Assembly (NCBI RefSeq): GCF_010015445.1
Contig: NC_053126.1
Location: 6,203,249 to 6,267,248, forward strand
DNA: 64,000 nt
Origin: Perca fluviatilis
Taxonomy: Eukaryota; Chordata; Actinopteri; Perciformes; Percidae
Direction of reading: 5' to 3'
The notes below the pieces were generated by a model. The model was not told the DNA's origin, searched no databases, and was given only the letters and a program-made list of their open reading frames with translations. Shown here piece after piece: positions 40,355-51,100 of this stretch; the stretch's first letter is position 1; every line of letters begins with the position of its first letter. A program made the translations under genes and the position numbers.

Positions 40355-41010
40355 TATATTCACACATATCATTCACACAGAAATTCTGTCTATCTGTCCA
40401 TCTCTCTGTCTGTCTGTCAGTCTGTCCGTCCGTCTGTCCATCTCTCTGTCTGTCTGTCCGTCCGTTCGTCCGTCTGTCTAACCCTTACCCTGGAAGGCTT
40501 GGACGTATCTGTTACCCAGTAAAACCAGTTTCTGTAGGCTTGGGTTGAACTCGTCCATCAAGCTCTGTTTAAGAAACACAAACACAGTTTTTTTTGAAAG
40601 TCAGAGAAACTTTAAGACCTACCTAAAGGAGAATCAATAAAATCCACCTTTATTTCAATCTGTATTTATGAGCACAAACTCTCCTTCCCAACACCGGAGC
40701 ACAGACAACCTACAGTAAGACTCAAGCTAAGGAAATACTCCTTGAATTTGAAACAGACTTTGTGAATTCACATCATGTTTGCTCGGCAGAAATTAAACTC
40801 AAAAAGTTAGACTGATCTTCACTCCTCAGTAACCAAGAAGTGGGTTTTTTTCCAGAGTGTGTCTTGAAAAGAAATCACAACACAGGACACTCTTACTTTT
40901 TCCCACAGGTACGTTTCTTGTCTAATTTGAACCCGCACAAAGTATCTGTTACTTACAGAGTAAATCCCCAAGGTGGACCGATGCAGCTGATCGCTATTCA
41001 TCCCCGACAT
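26583..41010 (-). CDS. baiap2l2: BAIAP2L2 (pinkbar), I-BAR and SH3 adaptor
   Basis: Fourteen coding exons on the minus strand, in transcript order: 41010-40957, 40564-40489, 38574-38488, 37444-37383, 37276-37205, 36963-36883, 36778-36647, 35423-35325, 34273-34204, 33135-32952, 31986-31921, 30270-30108, 27150-27110, 26661-26583. They total 1266 nt (421 residues plus TGA), and all phases agree. Residues 1 to about 190 resemble the I-BAR/IMD domain (exon 1-2 junction IYS-SLMDEFNPSL; later SKIGERAF and EEERRYRFLSEKH). Residues about 262-325 are an SH3 domain (NGWLFGR, GWFPATYVEA). P346-P353 is a run of eight prolines. The tail N399-PFATVKLRP is the WH2-like end of the family. Family knowledge: it shapes planar or curved membrane in epithelia and hair-cell stereocilia. 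It is shorter than the human protein (about 529 aa), and the basic stretch of the I-BAR domain between LER (exon 6) and FLRES (exon 7) looks about 17 residues short. The paralogue (a or b) is not resolved. Confidence 0.93.
27053..27088. repeat. (GA)n microsatellite
   Basis: GA repeat 22 bases past the exon 13 donor of baiap2l2 (minus strand). Confidence 0.9.
27290..27374. repeat. (CA)n microsatellite
   Basis: Perfect CA repeat of about 42 copies within baiap2l2 intron 12. Confidence 0.95.
27510..27780 (+). repeat. Dispersed fish repeat (CCAATCCAATCCACTTTATT)
   Basis: Starts with a short AATCC array, then TTTATATAGCACAATTTAAG and CCAAAGTGCTTTACAG, a common interspersed sequence of teleosts. 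Class uncertain. Confidence 0.5.
27842..27904. repeat. (AC)n microsatellite
   Basis: AC repeat with one early interruption, in baiap2l2 intron 12. Confidence 0.95.
28734..29818. mobile_element. MITE with internal minisatellite
   Basis: The left end AAAGGGGAACTATGCAGTTT and right end AAAACTGCATAGCGCCCCTT are inverted repeats. The interior holds a 26-27-bp minisatellite (29178-29745) and a short (GCGAGCAAAAA)n array (29746-29780). It lies in baiap2l2 intron 12. Confidence 0.75.
29178..29745. repeat. 26-27-bp minisatellite, about 21 units
   Basis: The unit is GTAGGGGGAGCTCTATAGAG plus AAACCT. I counted about 21-22 AACCTGTA junctions by eye. Units differ mainly in G-run length (4-7) and TATAG/TACAG/TGTAG variants. 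Confidence 0.9.
30475..31200. repeat. Repeat rich in GAGTCA/ACTCATGAGT motifs
   Basis: Repeated GAGTCAC, ACTCATGAGTCATCG and GACTCGCGATTCACGAGTC motifs in both orientations suggest an old hAT-like element with degenerate subterminal repeats. Ends were not defined. It is in baiap2l2 intron 11. Confidence 0.4.
32130..32560 (+). repeat. Dispersed repeat, copy 3 of 3
   Basis: GGTGAATCCTAAATGACTTT, GGTGATCCTCTAACTTTTC and a TTAGCATTTAGCTC stretch match the family at 6225 and 12786. It is in baiap2l2 intron 10. Confidence 0.55.
33915..34149. mobile_element. Fold-back MITE, baiap2l2 intron 9
   Basis: The left AAGAGGATTAGGGCCACATG and the right end (CATGTGGCCCTAATCCTCTT) are perfect inverted repeats over 20 bases. 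Pairing continues with small mismatches through AAAATGTATT and GTTTAAAGTCAGAATT, about 60 bases in all. A 24-bp perfect palindrome lies at 33954-33977, centred on GAATTC. The element ends 55 bases past the exon 9 donor. Confidence 0.8.
35430..35461. repeat. (AC)n next to the baiap2l2 exon 8 acceptor
   Basis: On the transcribed strand this is (GT)16 immediately before GCGGCAG, the acceptor of the exon that starts at 35423. Confidence 0.95.
37587..37615. repeat. (CA)n microsatellite, intron 3 of baiap2l2
   Basis: Short CA repeat between exons 3 and 4. Confidence 0.9.
38578..38598. repeat. (AC)10 next to the baiap2l2 exon 3 acceptor
   Basis: On the minus strand the order is (GT)10, TTTCAG, exon 3. 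Confidence 0.9.
39545..39960. other. Unique intronic DNA, candidate regulatory element
   Basis: A repeat-free part of baiap2l2 intron 2 with a perfect octamer motif ATTTGCAT (near 39875) and homeobox-like TAATTAAG (near 39940). Conservation cannot be judged from one sequence. Confidence 0.2.
40386..40480. repeat. Imperfect (CTGT)n array
   Basis: CTGT/CCGT/CTCT tetranucleotide array ending 8 bases before the exon 2 donor of baiap2l2 (40489 side). Confidence 0.9.
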
Positions 41011-42013
41011 GTTTATATCCAGAACAGTGCAACTGTCAGTGAAACCTCAAGAGGGTCTGCGGGTCTTAAATCATCCAGCAAATGTGCCAACGCCTCTGTG
41101 AGAAAAGAGTTAATAGTATTAAAGTGGACGTGGAGCTGAGGAGAGGAGGCAGTGTGTAAGTAACTGACACCACTGTGGCCTGAGAAAGACTGGAGGTAAA
41201 TAATTAAACATGGCTCAACCATAAAACACACACATGCTGTAAACCCTGACTGGGCGTGTGCGAGTGCCCCATTGTATGTTTTATTCAAGACTATAACAAA
41301 GTTCTGTTTTCACTCTATAATGCATAAAACCATCATATGTAAACTTTTTAAAATGGGTTGTAAAACATATACTGTACACTTGGTTTTTCATGTGCTGTTT
41401 TTTTTAAATCCATGTCGTAACCTCTTTAAGAAAAGTGCTATATAAATAAAATGTATTATTTACACTACCGGTCAAATTTTAGGGGTCACTTAGAAATTTC
41501 CATTCTACTCCATTATAGACAGAATACCAGCTGATCTGAGTGGGTGACTGATCTTAAATGCAATATCTACATTGCCCATTATCAGCAACCATTCATCCAA
41601 TTTAATAAAAAAAAAACAGCTGGGTGTTGTAGCTTCTGGCACAGATTACTCAAACAGAAGTATATGTTGTATTAGTTAACATCTATTTTAGGGTGCGGAT
41701 ACATATTTCATGCACTTTAAGGCATTTACAGCAACAGGGCGATGCATGTGGGATTGACACAAAATAAACTACAGTGCCCATGTTCCTCATAACATATTTA
41801 TCATATGGTGAGGAACGCATCACCATATTACAGGATAAGCTACTGTATATCAGGCTTTGCATGTGCAGATAATGGGGATTTGTTGATGGAAAACATAGAA
41901 TATCACTAGACTTATCCTTTAAAGCAACACTAGAGAAAACTTTCCCGCTTCAGTCCCCCTACAGGTTGGAAGCGGAATTGTCCCATTATGTCTCATTCAA
42001 ACTACAGATCCGC

Positions 42014-43004
42014 TAGCCTGGTCCTACCAGACTCTGGTACATTTTATTTGTACAGAGAGTCTGGCCACTCTCCATTGACAAGTGTTAACTTCCTTGAAGG
42101 CGGGTACTCTGTTGAAGTTTAAAACTACTGGATCTGCCCAGAGCCACTCTGGATCTGCCATAACCAATCGCTAACGTTTGGTCGTGACGTATGTCATGCG
42201 CAAGAGGGGAGACCGAAAAGGCTTATATTTATCATTAGCATCGCTAGCGTTTGCCTTAGCCAACTCCTTCAAAACTAACAGAGCGAGCTGGAAAACCAAA
42301 CTTTTCCCGAATCCCGTGGGGAGGAGGGCCACAACATCACGGCCACCAACACAACTCAGCAAAGATTGTTCTTGCTCGGGCTTTAACTTCTGGATATTCG
42401 GCAGTGTTGCCACAACGGACCGAATGGCTCGCTTGCATCTTTCTCCGCCGCCATTACGGAACTACAACTCTAGTGCACGACTTCAACCTCATCGTTCTCA
42501 GCTACTCCCTCTGTTCGCTAGCCTGGTTGACACCAGACCCTTCTCAGTTGTAACTGAGAGTGGGTCTTGGAAAGGTTCATTGACAGTTCATTTCCAAAGG
42601 GGCGTCACCAACGGCGCTCAAATGTCTCTGGGCGCATTGGATAGTCCTTCACCCAATCAGACCAACGATCCGGTAGCCTTAATGTTGAACGTAAACAAAA
42701 ACCTGCTCGCCGTCGCTGCGCTATCGTCATCGCGTAAAGCCCACCTCAACGGTTGTGATTGGTGTGAAGCCCGCCTCAGCGGTTGTGATTGGTGCCTCGA
42801 TTTTGGGGACATTGGAAATGGGTTTGAATGGGCTCTTGCCAAATTTGCCGGAAGTTTGTCAGGGTTTACCCAGACTATCTGTTCGCTGATTGGACCGCCA
42901 AATATTTGGCTGGAGAAAACCCAAGAATATACCGCAAACCCATACGTAGTAGTGAAGGGAAATGAAAATTTAGCGTAAGTACGTAGGAGGGTGGAGCCAG
43001 GCTA
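42014..43004. mobile_element. 991-bp DNA element with TAGCCTGG ends and 9-bp TSD
   Basis: Starts TAGCCTGGTCCTACC and ends with its near inverse (reverse complement TAGCCTGGCTCCACC). CAGATCCGC at 42005-42013 is repeated at 43005-43013, and the empty site exists at 6529-6537. A second left-type end, TAGCCTGGTTGACACCAGAC, at 42519 suggests a composite of two related elements. The minus strand near 42171-42413 has a helicase-like fragment. Confidence 0.85.
42171..42413 (-). pseudogene. RecQ-like helicase N-terminal fragment inside a transposon
   Basis: The 80-residue minus-strand ORF starts MATLPNIQKLKPEQEQSLL and contains LLPTGFGKSLVFQL, a Walker A/motif I of RecQ type (usual form PTGGGKS). Nothing of motifs Ia-VI follows, so it is a fragment. 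It lies wholly inside the 991-bp element, which suggests the autonomous parent carried or captured a helicase. It could also be a captured host exon. Confidence 0.6.
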
Positions 43005-43169
43005 CAGATCCGCTACCCCATCTGGCAAACTTGAATATTGCGGTTATAGCCGATAGAGCTGCAAAGTGAATGCAGAAGGGCCATTCACCCTGTTACGAGT
43101 TGATGAACCACTGAAATGATTTTGGAAACATTATTTTAAGTTACAAAAACTTCTCTACTGTTGCTTTAA

Positions 43170-44812
43170 TATCAGTTCTGTCAGGTCCATTAAGTCAAGA
43201 ACACATATGACAATAAAAATGATTTAGGAAATTTTTATTGACTTAATTGCATTTCAGTTAATAAATTCTGAATAAAATTTTTGGCGGTATGGCTCTGTTC
43301 AGGGAGTCCTCTGACCTTTCATGAGCACCATGAAATAGCAGAGAGTCAGAGGACAGCAGCAGCATTAGGGAACGCTCACACAGTTTAGGACTGTGTGAGC
43401 TGAAATATTCCCCCACATGAACAGACGACGACATAGAAGCAAATGCCACGTTATACACGACAAGGAGGAGCAGGGGAGGTGGCGGGCGGCAGAGAAGCGA
43501 GCAGCAAGCAGGTAGGAGCAAACTGAATCTGTTTTAAATAGGGCGCCCTGTTTGAGTGTAGCCATTAAGCAGCGAGGGGTGTTGACCAGCTGATGCGCTA
43601 ATCCAGATCAGCTGATGCAGCTCAGCTGGAGCAGATCAGCTGATGAGACCGTGTTGTTGGCCAATAGCGTTAGCAGCGACTTGATTACCTGGCCTGCCAG
43701 AACTGACGCTGACGCTCAATTTCTTTACTTCACGCCCAAAGGTGGGTCACAAAAAAAAGTGCTCAGTGAGTAGAACTGATTCCGAACAATTGTTGTCCAT
43801 AAAAGGTAGTTTTCTTTTTTTATAAATGCCTGAATATAAACTGAATATGTAGCCATGAAGCATGTACAAATTCAAAGGAAAACAATGTGGAAACAGTCTT
43901 CTTTCTGCAATATTTTTTTTATCTACAGTAACACTATTTTGTATTAAAAAAATAAGTAGAACTTGGAAATGGAAATGCATGATTTGGGGCTATAATAAAT
44001 GAAATTGACTTGACTAAATATGTAAACAGCACAAAGTGTAGTACTTGTAATTAAAGCATATTTTAAAAATCTGTGATCCCAATCCTTTAATACAGTAGTA
44101 TCATTAATATTTCTCATTTTTGATTGGTTAATGCAGAGCTCAGTGGTCATATGTGCTAAAAATCCTATAATCCTCATACTTTAATCACTTTAGATGTCAA
44201 AGTCCTACTTGCACAGACTATAGGAGGCAAAAAACAAGCATGTTCCCTATATAGGAGTCCCTACATTTTTGTATGAAAAAAATTAAACAAAACATTGAAC
44301 GTATCTTGATCTTTATAAGTTGTTTTCTGTTTCGCTCAGGCCTCAGTATATGGACACTAAACCACAAGAAATATCGATCACTGAGAGAAAACATGTACTT
44401 CTTCCACCAACAACCCCCCCCCCCCAAAAAAAGAGTTGCTCTGTGATACTTGATCAAAGCCCCCCAGATGAGTGGAGAGAAAGTTATTGATTTCTTTAAC
44501 CATCATATTTTGGCATTGGGCCTTGAACTGCACTCAGCCCACAGCGCTGACGGATTTATCATTCTCAAACTGCAGATTTGTTCTTTCTGTGACAGGTCAG
44601 AGTCAGTGAACTCCCCATGAACTCCTGGAGGAGAGATGCAGGTGCCATATTTGACAGTGATGTGTTCATGTTGTGAGCGAAAGGTAGGACAGTTTGGTGA
44701 GAAGGATAATTGTGTTTTGTTGTAATCCAGACAGGAAGTAAAAAGGGAAACTGGGAAACCATTGGCTGTTGCAGTAGGTTAATTGTGTATAGTTTAGTGG
44801 ATTAAAGGCCAT

Positions 44813-44815
<3 letters not shown>
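43170..44815. other. Intergenic DNA between baiap2l2 and nptxr
   Basis: The divergent 5' flank of baiap2l2 and further unique AT-rich DNA. No gene or clear repeat end. Confidence 0.4.

Positions 44816-44884
<69 letters not shown>
44816..44884. repeat. (GA)n microsatellite
   Basis: GA repeat with two small interruptions. Confidence 0.95.
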
Positions 44885-44885
<1 letters not shown>

Positions 44886-45146
44886 CTTGTACACTAGATG
44901 GCACCAACTAACTGCTCACATGACTTGAATGTTAAACAGCTTCATGACACACTTATTTAATCTCTTTCTTGATCCCTCTTCTCTTATTTTCTCCTCACAA
45001 AGTTATATAAACATGGTTCAATATTTCAGATGTTAGCACAAACACTCACTCTGCATACTATCTAACACTTTCTTACACAACAGAATCTGATATTTGTTAC
45101 ACATTGAGGATTGATTGCGACATGTGGAATAGTGATCACAGACCAT

Positions 45147-45448
45147 CAGTGATGGAGGAGGTATTCTATTTAAGTAAAATTAGCAATGCTAAATAAAAAA
45201 TATTCAAGTAAAAGTATTGAATTGGAAAGCGTACTTAGGTAAAAGTACAAAAGTATTAACAGAACAACGTATGCAAAAGTATAAAATGCAGCCAAATGTA
45301 TACCCTGTCAGCATTATGACGTTATTTTTGGATTATTTTTACTGAAGCATTAACATTGTAGGCAGCATTTTACTGTTGTTTAGTTACTGTTGCTGGGTAG
45401 TTCAAGCACAGTACTTTAGTAAATGTACTTAGTTACTTTCCACCACTG
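45147..45448. mobile_element. hAT MITE with CAGTG..GG ends
   Basis: Left CAGTGATGGAGGAGG and right ACTTAGTTACTTTCCACCACTG belong to the widespread fish family whose ends read CAGTGGTGGAAAGTAAC. Flanking 8-mers CAGACCAT and TGGACTAT differ only by transitions, as expected for an aged 8-bp target duplication. Confidence 0.75.
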
Positions 45449-46972
<1,524 letters not shown>

Positions 46973-47266
46973 ACTAAGGCCATCAGTCTGTCATCTCTGC
47001 TGCTGTAGAGCTGTTCTAGGAGCCCTGTGGCTGACATGTGGCCTGACTTATGGCCATCCACACATCGCATTACAGCAGGCCTGTAATGTGTTTCTGAGCA
47101 AGAAAATATGAAGCCAAAGGGAAGAAAAAACAATTTCATGATGTAATTAGGATTGTTGCATGCGGAGAGGATCCGGTTTACAATGAAAGCTTGAGGGGAA
47201 AAAAACTCCCAAAGAAGACTAAAATGTACCCTCTTCTTTGATGCTGTATGCAATGTGGCTGCAACA

Positions 47267-47628
47267 TAGAGCTGGGCAATATATTGATATTATATCAATA
47301 TCATGATATGAGACTAGATATCGTCTTAGATTTTGGATATCGTAATATCGTAATAAGACATAAGTGTTGTCTTTTCTTGGTTTTAAAGGCTGCATTACAG
47401 TAAAGTGATGTCATTTTCTAAATTCACCAGACTGTTGTAACGGTTCTATTATTTTCCTTTACCAACTTAGTCATTATATCCACATTACTGATGATTATTT
47501 ATCAAAAACCTCATTGTGTAAATATTTTGTGAAAGCACCAATAGTCAACACTACAATATCGTTTCGGTATTGAGGTATTTGGTCAAAAATATTGTGATAT
47601 TTGATTTTCTCCATATCGCCCAGCCCTA
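47267..47628 (+). mobile_element. hAT MITE, TAG(A/G)GCTGGGC ends, copy 1
   Basis: Left TAGAGCTGGGCAATATA and right ATATCGCCCAGCCCTA are inverted. CTGCAACA at 47259-47266 and 47629-47636 is an exact 8-bp target duplication, the hAT signature. Copy 2 is at 60465-60833. Confidence 0.9.
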
Positions 47629-47787
47629 CTGCAACATCTTTATGATAGAAAATCTGATGTGTTATTGAGAACAAAAACGTTTCCCAGAATAGGATATTCC
47701 TATCACAGATTACAGTTTAAACACTGCTGGAAAAGTTTGCTCTAGGCAACAGGAGGAAGATAAAATGTGCTATCAGACTGCATGACT

Positions 47788-47790
47788 CGC

Positions 47791-47836
<46 letters not shown>
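47788..47836. repeat. (CT)n tract upstream of nptxr
   Basis: CT repeat about 300 bases before the CUG start, possibly in or near the promoter or 5' UTR. Confidence 0.9.
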
Positions 47837-47838
<2 letters not shown>

Positions 47839-47948
47839 TCAGTATTACCAGGCTGGATTCTGCCTGAATACCGAGGACATGCGCGCTAAACAGGGGGAGG
47901 AGGTGTATCACAGACTCTCTGATTCTGATGTTTTGCGTTGACTCAATT

Positions 47949-48005
47949 ATGGTGAAGAACTCTCATTTTCTAGTCGCCTGTTTTTGTGGAAAAGAGAAAA
48001 AGTGA
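47949..48005 (+). promoter_or_regulatory. Upstream ORF in nptxr leader (18 codons)
   Basis: An ATG at 47949 opens an 18-codon ORF ending at TGA 48003-48005, 134 bases before the CUG start. It matters only if the transcript begins upstream of it, which the sequence cannot show. It could lower or gate initiation at the CUG. Confidence 0.35.
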
Positions 48006-48038
48006 GGAGTTGGTTTTTTTTTCTCTCAATTTAAAGAC

Positions 48039-48053
48039 ATGAAAATAATTTGA
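48039..48053 (+). promoter_or_regulatory. Minimal upstream ORF (4 codons) in nptxr leader
   Basis: ATG AAA ATA ATT TGA sits 86 bases before the CUG start and does not overlap the main frame. Such minimal ORFs can permit reinitiation downstream; that role is inference. Confidence 0.3.
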
Positions 48054-48133
48054 CACTTTTCTTGCTCTGGAGCGTTTAGTTTTTTCAGAGTGTTATTGTT
48101 ATTAGATTTTTTTAATAATCGATCGCTGACGTC

Positions 48134-48142
48134 GCCACCCTG
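48134..48142 (+). promoter_or_regulatory. Kozak-CUG translation start of nptxr
   Basis: Bases 48134-48142 read GCCACC then CTG, a perfect Kozak leader in front of a non-AUG codon. The next in-frame ATG (48173) falls in the middle of the transmembrane helix, and an in-frame TAA lies at 48116. CUG initiation is documented in the database description of rat and human NPTXR, so this looks like conservation of that start in fish. Confidence 0.8.
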
Positions 48143-51100
48143 AAGTTCATTGTTATTATCTTGGCCGCCGGGATGGTGGCCTTCATCGGAGCGGTTATCT
48201 GCATCATCGCAGCCGTTCACACCGGGTCCTCCAGGGCTGCCTCGGCACCACAGCAACCAGCAACCGACAACCACTCGCTGTATCCGGGCGCGGATACTGC
48301 GGCCGGCTCCGTGGCCCGGGCCGGATCTTTGGGCGCTCTCCATGGTTCTGAAACACCCGATTCAGAAGCACCGACCTTCAACATCGGGCTCAGCGGGCTG
48401 GACGGTGTCACCGGACTCACCGGGCATGACCCAACGGTCAGTCGACTCATCTGCACGCCGATCCCCGCCGGGGAATGCAATACGAAAAACTTTCAGCAAC
48501 AAGCAGAAGACCCGTCGCTGTACGCGGGGGAAGACTGGGGCTACCTCCGCACCACCGCGGAGGAGCTCCGGCAGACCGTCCTGCAACAAAAGGACCAGAT
48601 ACTGACCGACCAGCGGACCATCAGGGACCTGACGGGGAAACTATCCGAGTGTGAGAAGGGGCTGGACGGCGGCAGCAGCAGCGCGGACAGACGCGGGAGC
48701 GCTGCGGGGTTGTGGGGGGCCAAAGGCTCGGCAGAGGAGACGCACATGGAGCGGATCATGGTGCGGGACAGCCCGGGCTCGACGCCCGAAAATGTCCACT
48801 TGCTCACCGTTAGGGCAGTGGATGAACTGGAGCAGGCAATCACTCAGCTCAAAGACCGCATAGAGAAACTGGAGGTAGGTAGAGTGTGGAGAAAATTATC
48901 ACTACACATAAATCATCTCCTTCATGCTGCAGCGAAAACAATCTTTGGTTCCACATGATGGGTTTCTGAAGGCATACAGAATGATTTCCCTCTTTTAAGA
49001 TCCACCTAAATATGATCCAGGGTCTGATAACCGCTTTGAATATTATTGTACTATAACTCCAACTGTACATTTTGCAGTAATAATTGATGATCAGAGACAT
49101 ACGTGGCTAAATCTTGGTCTTCTTCACTCTTACAGCTCCCTTTTAGGATTCCTGGACATGCATGAGTGGTTTATGAAAGCAAGGGTTTTTAAATTTTTAA
49201 TGAGATCAAGTGAGTTATCCAAAAGTTGTGTGTGATATTGGCAGCCGGTTAAAGAAGCAATCTAAGACTTTCTTCCTTTTTATCTGCACATCAATTATCA
49301 TGTGATTCAATTTAAAATTATAGTCATGCTCATTGCTAAATAACATCCATGTGTAGAGAGTTCCTTTAATCATAACTTGTCATCTGTTAATGTCTTTAAT
49401 AATACATGAAATGATTGCTTTGGCTCACGCCAAGTTAACAGATTGAGATTTAAAAGTGAAAAGTGAGGCAGGGAAACAGAGAGAAACAGAGGGGAGAGAA
49501 GTGGGGGGAGGAGAGATGAGGATAAAGGTAAGTGGGGAGGAGAAAAAGGAGCAGCAGAAGGAGGATGATTAGGTAAAGGAGGGAGTATGGCAGAGTAACG
49601 TAAAACGTGCTCTCATCTGACCAGAATCCAATGATGTATAACCTCATTTTTGGCTGAAGACATACCATCCATAATGTATGAGTTGCCTATATTTGTAGAA
49701 AGCGCAGACTAAACATGCTTCTCTGCAGTATCTGTGGTAGTGTATTGTATGTAGGACATGTGTGTATGAGTATTTGTGTTTGTGGATTATACACATTTTG
49801 TCTGTTTTCCCTGTCGCCGCTGTCAGACGGAAACCTCCAGAATGCAAATGGGATGAAAAATCTCCACGTTTTTCATTTTTCGGGAACACATTTCCCATTG
49901 TCAGAATACGATCTGAATGATATGTAGTTAAACCTAAAACACTCTAGCGTGATGTGTGTCTTTTACCATGCAAGTCACGTTTCTGTTCATACAGGAGCTA
50001 CTTGGCCTACTTCAGAAGCACACTGTGGTGTTTATATCAGATGATACTGTATGTGTACTGGTGGATATACAATAAAGGAAGAGCACTATCCTATTCTTCT
50101 ACAACCATTAGTATTCAATCACACACTAGCTTCATGTCATGACCAACATCTTGTCACACCATGTGATGCAAACAAGTTGATGTGGTTGCAAATGTGTGAA
50201 TGTGCAGTTACTGTAATGGTTTTCCATTTCTATAGCGTACCTACCAGTACACTTGGTATCATAGTGTGGCTGATATAACAATACAAGAGGCACACCCACG
50301 TAAGCCCCATTGTTTGACATCTGCACATGTAAATACTTGCCTTGGAGCCTAACCCTGGGCTTGATGACAGAACTATCAAATACATTTGAGAGTAAATCAC
50401 CTATCATGCCAAGACTCAGGAAAGCAAATGCATCATAGCGTGCAGTCCGTAGCACGGTGCATACCTATCAGTTTGGGTTACATTAAGACATCAAGTATGT
50501 TTATATTTGAAGATAATGACATATTACAGCTTCCTGGTAGGAAAAACGTACAACACTGACAATTATCTTGTTGATTTTACCACAAAATGTAACTATATCC
50601 CCAGATAGGGATAGAGTGATACATCTACTGGACAACAAACATGTTAAATAGGATAAACTGGGGACTATATTGGTAATTCCCTCCATTATGTATCTTTTTT
50701 TGGGACAAAACTCAATACCCAAACTCTTTCAGAATCTTTAATATACAATGCTGTAACCTTTTCAACCATGTGTTATTAGTTCACATTTTCACATATCAGT
50801 TATAATTGTAGGAAGTAATTCCCCTCCTCTATGGCCTTAGATTATTTGTATTGTCTCTGTATGTGTGTATGTTTTCTGTATTTCTACCGAACACTGTAAA
50901 CAAGATGCTCGGTGGATATACTAGACCACCACCCAGGTTTTAAAAATCTTGCAGCGTCTGTATTCCCCAAATTCCTGCCCTTGTGTTTTGGGTGTTTATT
51001 TCAGTGAACCATTACAGAGCCGGGCCTAGACATTTGCTGTTGACTGAAATAGTTGATTGTCTTGGCAGCCTTTTCTGACTTGCAAATATTTGTTGCGTTG

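Larger units (their letters stand above)
41919..43169. mobile_element. MITE with TTAAAGCAACA ends, split by insertion
   Basis: The left TTTAAAGCAACACTAGAGAA and right end (reverse complement TTAAAGCAACAGTAGAGAAG) are inverted repeats. Without the insertion at 42014-43004 it aligns end to end with 6442-6697. Confidence 0.85.

Noticed and set aside
42178..42978. 266-residue plus-strand ORF
   Set aside because: It lies inside the 991-bp transposon, opposite the RecQ-like fragment, and shows low-complexity composition without domain resemblance.
48150..48605. 151-residue ORF in another frame over nptxr exon 1
   Set aside because: It overlaps the well-supported nptxr frame in GC-rich sequence, has no ATG start and no recognisable domain. 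A frame shadow.
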